DNA from: Phlebopus portentosus
Taxonomy: Eukaryota; Basidiomycota; Agaricomycetes; Boletales; Boletinellaceae
Direction: 5' to 3'
NCBI GenBank assembly: GCA_037892935.1
Contig: JAYXKI010000011.1
Span: forward strand, 1,550,001 to 1,614,000
Length of the DNA: 64,000 bases
Below the pieces are notes generated by a model that saw only the letters and a list, made by a program, of their open reading frames with translations, did no database searches and was not told where the DNA came from. How positions within the stretch are numbered: the stretch's first letter is position 1; each line of letters starts with the position of its first letter. Shown one piece after another: positions 56,652-64,000 of the stretch. The translations under genes and the position numbers were made by a program.

Positions 56652-57012
56652 TGTAAGGACTCGAACATTTTCCTTTTCTTTTCTTATGTCATCATTCATT
56701 TTAATATTCTTTTTCCTTTTCTTTTATTTTTCTTATGCGCTTATTCATCCAATTACCGGAACATTCCACAATGTTCTATCACGCTCACTAATCATCTCAT
56801 TCCTTGTCATGTGACTTCCTATTAGAGTAGACCTTTCCTGCACTCAAAGTCTATATAAGTAGATAGTTTGACTCTTTCGTTCCTTGTCTTTCTATTCTAC
56901 TTACCTTCACTGCGACATAGCATGCGTATAGCCCAGCAACTCATGTTAGCCAGTTGTTTGTTGTTGTGTTGGCTGCCTCAAGATCGACACCCGTTAGTCT
57001 CGCCGCCTAACA
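56652..57012 (+). repeat. 5' LTR of element F
   Basis: About 361 bp, TGTAAGGACTCG...CGCCTAACA, with a TATA box (CTATATAAGTAG) at 56851-56862. Just downstream is CTCTCGAACCCGTGG, which resembles the complement of a tRNA T-arm and could relate to priming. Confidence 0.65.
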
Positions 57013-57409
57013 TAATAGAAAGACCTACTCTCGAACCCGTGGTTTAACCACTCATTTGTCACTACTCCACGCAGGAGACACATTGACGGTCAACGACTGC
57101 GCCCATCCCAGATTTATCTGAGCAACCCCTATCTTGCCCGTCAAGGTCCGACTGACTTTGATGTGTCCCGATAGTTCCCGAAACAATCAATCAATCCTCC
57201 AATTGTGGCGCTCCGAATCACTCTTCTGTGGAACTCGCATCAGACATTCTCTTGGGTGACTCATAGAGTCCAATCATCATCGAGCATCTTGTTCATCATC
57301 TACCTTGGTGCCTTCCAACTAGTCATCAATTTCAAAGACGAGCCGGTCATCTGAAGTCGGTCCCGTCCGAACACTATCCCGATCCCCATTCCACCTCCGG
57401 CCTATCAAG

Positions 57410-58798
57410 GTGGATCTAACTGACGATCAGTGGGCGGCTCTCCCGACAAACACTAGGTGGAGCACGTCACGAGGACAGTATATCATCAAGTTGGGCAATC
57501 AAACCTTCATTGCTTGGTGGGACGAGGCTGTGAAGAAGTGGTACTCTACCAGAGGGGACAAGTCCCAATATTGGAGAGCGAAACAAGAGGGTGACGTAGA
57601 CAATCCTGCACCCCCTACCCCCACACGATCAATGGCTTCATTACCAGGGCCATCAACATCGACAGGTCAGACGTCAGCTCCACCCATAGCACCCTCGTTG
57701 TCTTTCACCGAACCACGAGAGCCAGCTCCGCTCGTACCAACAGACGAAGAGGAGGAAGATGAAGAAGAAGAACAAGAGATGTCATTGTCGAAAGAGTCAA
57801 TAACGGACCTTGCTACAGCAATCGTGCTAGCACTCCAAGCAGCAGGAGAAGGAATGAGTCAAGGATCGAAGACGAACAAGGTTCATGTCGCCAAGCCCCG
57901 AGACTTCGACGGTGAACACGGATATGTCGACTTCAAACGAGAGCTGCGCCTGTATGTTTATGCATCGGAGTCAGAGTTTAGGACGAGCAAAGCAAAGATC
58001 ATGTTCACTCTGTCATATATGAAGAGTGGTGCTGCTGCGAGCTGGGCGGAAAGCTACACAAGTGGCGCAATCAATGAACAGGGTAGGATAGCATTCAAGG
58101 ACACTTGGGATGCTTTTCTAAAGAAACTTGACACCTCGTTTGATGATCCGGCTTGTTCCCAGAAGGCCTTCGAAAGGCTCGATGCGATATACCAAGGGGA
58201 CCTCAACGCCGACGAGTTCTTCAATAAGTTTGACATTTGTCGAGTTGACGCTGGACTGGCCACTGAGGCTCATGACGAATGGCTGATGAGTCACTTGAAA
58301 TGAGCACTAAACACGAAGGTGGTTGAAGGTATCATGCGCCTACCCAATGAGCCGACAACGTATGAGGAATTCAAGAAGGCTGCGGTCAAGGTCGATAGGG
58401 TCGAGTGTCAGATCAGGGATCTAATGGCTGAGCATAGAAGGAAGATGGTCGGCTCAACAGTGATGAAACTGGCACCACCGCCACTAAGACGTCTGGTGCC
58501 ACCTCAACAAGTGACTCGCCCTTTCATCCCTCCCGCCCAAGATCGTCATGATGCGACTGGAGTAACATATGGAGGCCTAGGTCAGCCGATGGAGGTGATG
58601 ATGAATCAGGCATGTCGCGCGCGCGCTTGCTATAAGTGTGGTCAAGTGGGCCACTACATTCGGGAATGCCCCAGAGGCCGTGAAGCGATATGCGCAATCA
58701 TTGTGGCCTTTGTTCCAGCAGACAGAAAGGCGCTCTTCGAGGAACTCGGCCAAGTGAAGGAATCCTCCTTCGAAGAGGTCGACGACATTGATGTGTGA
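57410..58798 (+). pseudogene. gag: Gag of element F
   Basis: Open from 57410 (GTG; first in-frame ATG at 57629), with one TGA at 58301-58303 (CGA expected) inside the capsid region. N-terminal Pro/acidic linker, capsid-like domain (FDGEHGYVDFKRELRLY) and a CCHC knuckle CYKCGQVGHYIREC near the end. The upstream part (RWSTSRGQYIIKLGNQTF) is a globular N-terminal domain. Confidence 0.85.
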
Positions 58799-58869
58799 GC
58801 AGTGCCGACTGAACTGGAAGAACTCATGGATGGCGAGAGTTTTCCGGAAGACCAGACGTAGACGTCTGA

Positions 58870-60303
58870 ATGACTGGTCGATCACCTAAAGGATTCTTTT
58901 CGTCAGACTCGTTAAAATATAATCGTCCTGTTGTACAATACCAAGATGCGAATATCAGTGACGGTTTCACCCTTCAAAAACTCCTTACCGACGTAATACC
59001 TGACGAACCTGAAGTGGACGATGATGACTTCGACATCTACACAGATTTGTTGGTTAGAAAAGTGAATGCGCAAGCAGGTGATTCAAACGAGCTTAGTGTG
59101 GAAGAGCAGAATCAAACTGCTATAAAAAATGAGGTTGAGGTGGAAGCACCTTACCATGAGAACGTTGTTGCTCAGGTGAACGATACTGAAGCAGTATGAA
59201 ATGTGGTTGGCAGACGTGCAGCTGAGGTATGGCGCGAGGGCATAGTGGATGCAGATCAATTTGTCAGGAGGGCGGGAGGAAAAGAGTTGGACGCCTTCGT
59301 TAGCATCGTACATCCAAAGATAGCGAGCAATGATGAAGTAGATTTGTTAAACCCTCTACTCGAAGAGGAAAACTTCATCGATGCTTATGCGCTAATCGAC
59401 TCGGGATGCACGGGTTCATGTATCGACGAGGGTTTTGTCAAACGATATGGTTTCCCCACCCAAAGGTACATTCGGCCTAGACCAGTCTTCAATGCTGACA
59501 GAACAAGCAATGAGGTGGGATTGATCAAGGAATATGTAGTCATACGAATGTTCTTTGGGAAACATGAAGAGGAGATACGACTGGCAGTGACATCCTTAGC
59601 ATCGAGCAACATCTTCCTCGGACATGACTGGTTGATGAAGCACAATCCTGAGATCGACTGGAGGTCAGGAACAGTCAAGTTCACATGTTGCCCTGACGAA
59701 TATGAGTTGTCACTACCAAGCGAGGAGATAGACGAAGAATTTGTGAGGAATGTGCGGATGAAGGAGGCGGCGAAGTGGCCACCTTATCTGGAAGAATACG
59801 CAAACATTTTTAGTGAAGAATTGTTTGAACGCCTACCAAACCATCGAACGTGGGACCATGCTATCGACTTGAAACCAGAATTTAAGCCTAGTGATTGCAA
59901 GGTTTACCCATTGTCGCCGAAAGAACAAGAGGCAATAAAGGAATTCATCAAAGAGAACCTAGCATCTGGATGCATCCGACAGTCAAAATCCCCGATGGCA
60001 TCTCTGTTCTTCTTTATTAAGAAGGAAGATGGGAGCCTACGAGCAATCCAAGACTATCGAAAGCTTAACGAAGGAACGGTTAAGAACAAATACCCATTGC
60101 CATTGATAAATGAGCTTATCGATAAGGTCAAGGATGTGAAATACATCACGAAGCTTGACATTCGCTGGGGATATTACAACATTCGGATTCACGAGGGCGA
60201 TGAATGGAAGGCAGTGTTTAGGATGAATTTAGGCTTATTCGAACCAACGGTCATGTTTTTTGGATTATGCAATGCGCCGGTGAAACTCCTGTGGACGTTC
60301 TGA
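58870..60303 (+). pseudogene. pol: Protease-RT of element F, truncated
   Basis: The frame from 58870 is broken by TGA at 59197-59199. The protease shows ALIDSGCTGSCID and FLGHDWL. RT proceeds through FIKENLASGCIRQSKSP and LDIRWGYYNIRI to FGLCNAP, then ends in unrelated sequence (stop 60303) before the YxDD motif. It cannot make an active enzyme. Confidence 0.88.
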
Positions 60304-61590
60304 TGCCGGACAGGGAGTGTATAGTTCGAGGGGCTGCCCTAGAATACCTTCAAGTGGTCAGCAGAGAATTACACCCGAGCTAAGGGCACGAAGGAATGGA
60401 GGGAAATAGGGATATACAATGGAAGGGCTTGGTGAGAACCGGGGATATGAGGGAAGCGCTCGAGGAAGAATTCCGAGGGTGAACTTCTTCCGAGATCGAC
60501 GGTGGCGGTGCGAAGGCTAAATCGACTCTCCGGCTCAGCTGCGAGCTCTGGACTAAAGCCGACTAACCCAAGGCACAAGAACTAACTAACTAAGCTACGC
60601 TAGTCGAACCACCAACCCGAACGTGACTAATCGACTGTGCTAACACACTGGTAAGCGACTGCAGTCGATCTCACTCGTAGTCTTAAGTGTCGGAACGCGG
60701 CATAACGATTCGAAACGCGATTCGATGGTCGAAGGACAATTGCTGAGTGTGTCGAAATGTGATGCGAGGAATGGAGGTGCGAAACGATGACGGAAGGGGA
60801 CTGAGAGAATCGAAGGGTATGTGTGGGACGATGAAACCGACTGTTTCCGATCGAAACGATGCGGAATAGCACCGGGCTGGTCTTGAGGAAGCGGAGAGTG
60901 GAAAGTCAAGAGGAAAGGGATGATATGGTGTCCTTTCCCGACGACAATGGAGAGGAGAAGGTGTTGCGAGACCAAATGCGAGCGGCACGCAGAGTAACGG
61001 GGTTACGAGCGAAACCGGGCGAAACGGATCGAAACACGTGAGGGGGTCTTGTTTCGGGTGAGAGAAGATAGAGAAGCCTTTATACAATGACGGCGAACTA
61101 TACGAACGCGCGAACGGCTCTACTGCGAAGAGAGATCACCGATCGACTGTACAGAACACGAAATGTCGTATATTAGACTATAGAGACGAGAGAGTCCACT
61201 ACGAACAAGTAGACTAGAGGTCGAGAGGCTTTGAGACGATGTGAGAACTGCAAGCTAAGCTCCCCACTCAGCTCCCACTAAGCTGTCCCTCTACTACGAG
61301 AGTCGTGCTATATTTATACTAAACGTCCAAGACTGAGCCTCCCAGCGGCCAGAGAACCTACGTCATAAGGAAAAGGGAACGCATATCGCTATCTACAAAG
61401 GAGAGGAGCGCATAGGAATGGTTTAAGGGACACATAGGTCAAAAGAAACAATACTAAGCATGTCTGGAACGAGAGCATAATGGATTAAAGGGGACGCATA
61501 TAGAAAGGTCAGAAAATGTGCGGAACCTTCGGAACCGGGTCTCTTTGAGCGGAACGAAGCGGAACTCGGGGAAACGACTCGGAAGGGCTC
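60291..61590 (-). repeat. Unclassified LTR-like segment
   Basis: Non-coding GC-moderate DNA joining truncated element F to the right arm of the inverted repeat. The minus strand has TATAAATATAGC (61312-61325) followed by AGCTGAGTGGGG, resembling the core-promoter area of the family-B LTR, and many CGAAAC words. Ends and target duplication were not found; possibly part of another LTR. Confidence 0.35.
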
Positions 61591-61908
61591 TGGCTAGCCT
61601 GACAAAGTAAGTCTGCGATGTTTAACAAAGGAGAGGGACTGAGGACGAGGTTGCAGGGTCAAATCTCTTTGTCTGGAATGCGGATCCGAGGTCCGGAGAC
61701 TTGTGATCGACGCGTGCAAACTCGATGCCGTGATTCTCCCGTCTTGATGGCCGATCAAAGAACGGTGCACGTGCCATCTGGACTATGGCGTTCTTGCTAA
61801 GTTCACTCGTTCGAGCGAAACCAGTCGAAACCGAGCGAAACTAGTCGGAACACCGCGGAACTGGTCGTAACGACTCCGTACGTTCCCAAGCTTCAGACTT
61901 ACTCTTCA
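61591..61908 (-). repeat. Right arm of long inverted repeat
   Basis: Inverse match of 56338-56651, starting CTAGCCTGAC. It ends about 130 bp upstream of the Zn2Cys6-type gene at 62037, so it may be part of that gene's promoter region. Confidence 0.85.
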
Positions 61909-62036
61909 TCTCCCGGGTTCATGAAATAGTGACCGTCCGCGGTCACTCCCATCTCAATCCGACGCGTGGGAGTTTCGAAGCATAACGCGTCGCGTCCAAA
62001 TTTTCTTCCGCTGTCATCTCTTCTTCATTCTCCAAC

Positions 62037-63793
62037 ATGTTCACTTCCGAAGAAATCGTCGCGCTCTTGGGACCCATCAACTCCGATGACGACTGGAAGG
62101 CAGCGGTCGCGAAATTCGAGGCAGACGTCGCCTTGGCCAGGTCGGCAATGGATGAACTAGACCATGGCGTCACGACGGTAATTCTGCCGGATAAGACAAA
62201 ACCGGTCGAATGGATCGCGCCTATAGGTTCGATGACGGTTCGGTGGTTGACGAATCCGGTGATGGAATCTTTGATGGATGGGTGGAAGGCAACCACGGTG
62301 CGTAAACCGCGCACTCTAATCAAGAATTTTTGTTAACGAAATTCGACAGGCACGGAAGGAAGCGTTGGAGCAAGTCCGTCCCAAAGGAACGAAAGAAGTC
62401 TGGTCGGAGACGGCGTACTCCAACTACTGCGACACGGACGCTCTCCTACGGACGCTGTACTACGATCGACGGGAATTTTACGCTAGGATGGAGACCAAAC
62501 GACGAGCTTTCTTCCGCAGACGCAGGGTTCCATTCCATCCTGCCTCGTTCGATTCGATTCGTGGGTTCTTCTTGGGCGAATCGTTCCCTCCAATGTTCCC
62601 GAAACCGCGCCCTGACATCGAAAAGGCTCTCGAGAACGTGAGAATGGAGAGCTCCAAGTTCCAACAAACGGCGAGGTTCACTGGCAACACGGACTACACG
62701 CGAGACGAAGCTGTCCGGAGTCACGTAGGTACTTCTTCTTGTCTATCATCTCCATCTAATCCTTCCTACAGCAAGCGTTCGAATACTGGGAGGATATCGA
62801 GCAACGACACCTTCGTGCAGGGCACATCCTTCGCATCGACAGGGTGAAATTGCGAACGGTCCGGCTCCTCTGGGAATACTACGGCTATTCCATCCTTCGT
62901 CGTCGGCTCTATCAACTCGTTCGTGCTCAGGAATCCGAAACGCAACAACAACAACAGCAACAACAACGATCCCAACAAGTGCTGTCTGAACCTTCCCAAC
63001 CTCTTCCTCAACCGCAACAACAACAGCAGCAACAACCAATGTTGCCTGAACAATTTCCTCCGCAACAACAACAACAGCAGCAACATCAAATGCTGCCTCA
63101 GGACGTCGATAGTCCAATGGAGGTTGATTCCGCTCCTCTCCAGGTCGAAACTGGCGAAACGATTGAGGACGGAGAGGTCGCGGAACCGGTCGAAACGCTC
63201 GAAACCGGAGCGGAACGTTTGGAAGGGGCTAGCCGTTCTACACCCTTAACCTCACTCGAACCTACAATGCTCGAGATTGAGCTTCGCGAGAGTGAAAGAC
63301 GAGAAGAAGAAGAACGCGCTGCTCAACGCGCCGAAATCTCCCGGATGGCTGCCGAAATTGAGGCCAACATGCGACGACGGCTGGATGCAGGAACTCGCCG
63401 CGTTCGTGGTGTTCGGCAAGTGGTGGACTCGGACGAGGAGACTCCTGCGATTCAGGAAAGTCCTGAGAGTCCTCCTCCTGGTCATCGGGGAGAAGACTCC
63501 GTTGTCATGAGTCCAGGCGACGGAGGAATGGATATCGGTGATGTGGGAATGGAGGCGAATGAGCCGTTTGAGGCGGACGCAAGCCTTGAAGAGATTCAGG
63601 CTCTCAATACCGCGAGCAACAACAACAGCAACAACAACAACAACAATAGCGGTACTGCTGCTGTTCCGCGCGAAACTGTCGAAACGCAAGCGAGACGCGT
63701 TTCTCCGGCACGACGAGCGTCTTCTCAACCTGAGGCTGGTCCTTCTAGGATTCCGGCTAATGGTGGTGGTTCTGGAGGTGACGACAACGATAA

Positions 63794-63829
<36 letters not shown>

Positions 63830-64000
63830 ACGATTGAGCGATGGGCGCGTTCGTCATCGGGTTCCGTGCGACCAGTGCCAGAAGCGTGGCCGTGATTGCG
63901 TGGGTCTTCCGCAGAGGACCTGCGCTCCGTGCTTGAAGCAGGCGAAGGGCTGTAGTCTAGCCACGAAGGGCAGGGCTGTAGCCGCGAAGCGTAAGGCAGC
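62037..64000 (+). CDS. PolyQ/poly-N/poly-D protein with C-terminal Zn2Cys6 cluster (3' end outside window)
   Basis: ATG 62037 (MFTSEEIVALLGPINS). Exons 62037-62297, 62350-62724 and 62772 onward; introns of 52 and 47 nt, both phase 0. At least 620 residues remain open to the window end. Helical N-terminal half, then polyQ tracts (62940-63080), an acidic stretch, a coiled coil (ESERREEEERAAQRAEIS), a poly-N tract (about 63620), eleven consecutive Asp (about 63797-63830) and CDQC...C...C-x2-C...C fitting C-x2-C-x6-C-x7-C-x2-C-x6-C. That is the fungal binuclear zinc cluster, a DNA-binding domain, unusually near the C-terminus. Likely a nuclear regulator. It shares this layout with the gene inside element D, though direct homology is not evident by eye. 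Confidence 0.75.

Larger units (their letters stand above)
56652..60290 (+). mobile_element. Truncated Ty3/gypsy element F
   Basis: A plus-strand element starting with a 5' LTR at 56652, followed by gag and protease-RT, and ending abruptly in the RT domain near 60290. RNase H, integrase and 3' LTR are absent. gag and pro-pol each contain a TGA that is likely CGA-derived. It starts exactly at the centre of a long inverted repeat. Confidence 0.8.

Noticed and set aside
63252..63857. Minus-strand 201-codon ORF with a valine run
   Set aside because: It is the complement of the GAC and AAC homopolymer codons of the plus-strand Zn2Cys6-type gene.
1..64000. tRNA or rRNA genes
   Set aside because: No cloverleaf with A and B boxes or conserved rRNA sequence was recognised by reading; a covariance-model scan would be needed to exclude tRNAs.

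Overview
The window looks like transposon-dense chromosomal DNA of a filamentous fungus, most likely a basidiomycete (Agaricomycete-like). The support is introns of about 41-92 nt with fungal splice signals, chromodomain Ty3/gypsy (chromovirus) elements, PIF/Harbinger- and Tc1/mariner-type DNA transposons, a Crinkler-type effector gene and Zn2Cys6/C2H2 genes. I could not name the species and found no prokaryotic features, rRNA or tRNA.

Layout. 1-2898: 5' part of an old minus-strand gypsy copy (family B; 5' LTR 1296-2898). 3233-6017: a six-exon minus-strand Crinkler-like gene (ubiquitin-like header, PD-(D/E)XK-like region, protein kinase). 6304-6756: a PIF/Harbinger-type MITE. 6883-18523: a complete minus-strand chromovirus A (1505-bp LTRs, TSD TTAAC) with gag and pol plus a pre-gag membrane/coiled-coil ORF, a post-pol membrane ORF and an ORF inside the LTR. 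18770-20094: Tc1/mariner element with a broken transposase. 20410 to about 47430: a second, badly decayed family-B element, interrupted by element D (22678-37525, TSD TCGT), an inverted-repeat element (40459-41217, TSD TA) and solo LTR E (42149-43736, TSD GTCAT). 47.5-49.6 kb: hairpin-rich satellite-like DNA. 50.3-55.5 kb: a gene-like island with two paralogous three-finger C2H2 genes and weaker gene candidates. 56338-61908: a long inverted repeat whose centre (CTAG) is occupied by a truncated gypsy element F and another LTR-like piece. 62037-64000: a plus-strand gene with polyQ, poly-N and poly-D tracts and a C-terminal Zn2Cys6 cluster, cut by the window end.

The most unusual features are accessory genes carried by the retroelements. 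(1) Three different LTR families (A, B, E) contain minus-strand CxxC ORFs in U3, upstream of the LTR TATA, so they form the 3'-most ORF of the genomic RNA. (2) A and B share an ORF ahead of gag with membrane and helical segments; in A it appears to be spliced. (3) Element A has a spliced-looking ORF after pol with a membrane anchor and short tail. (4) Element D carries, antisense to its own coding strand, a five-exon Zn2Cys6-type gene; antisense orientation would let its introns survive retrotransposition. Nearly every stop that breaks these ORFs is explained by one C-to-T change (CGA, CAA or CAG to a stop), suggesting deamination or RIP-like mutation acting on recently active elements.
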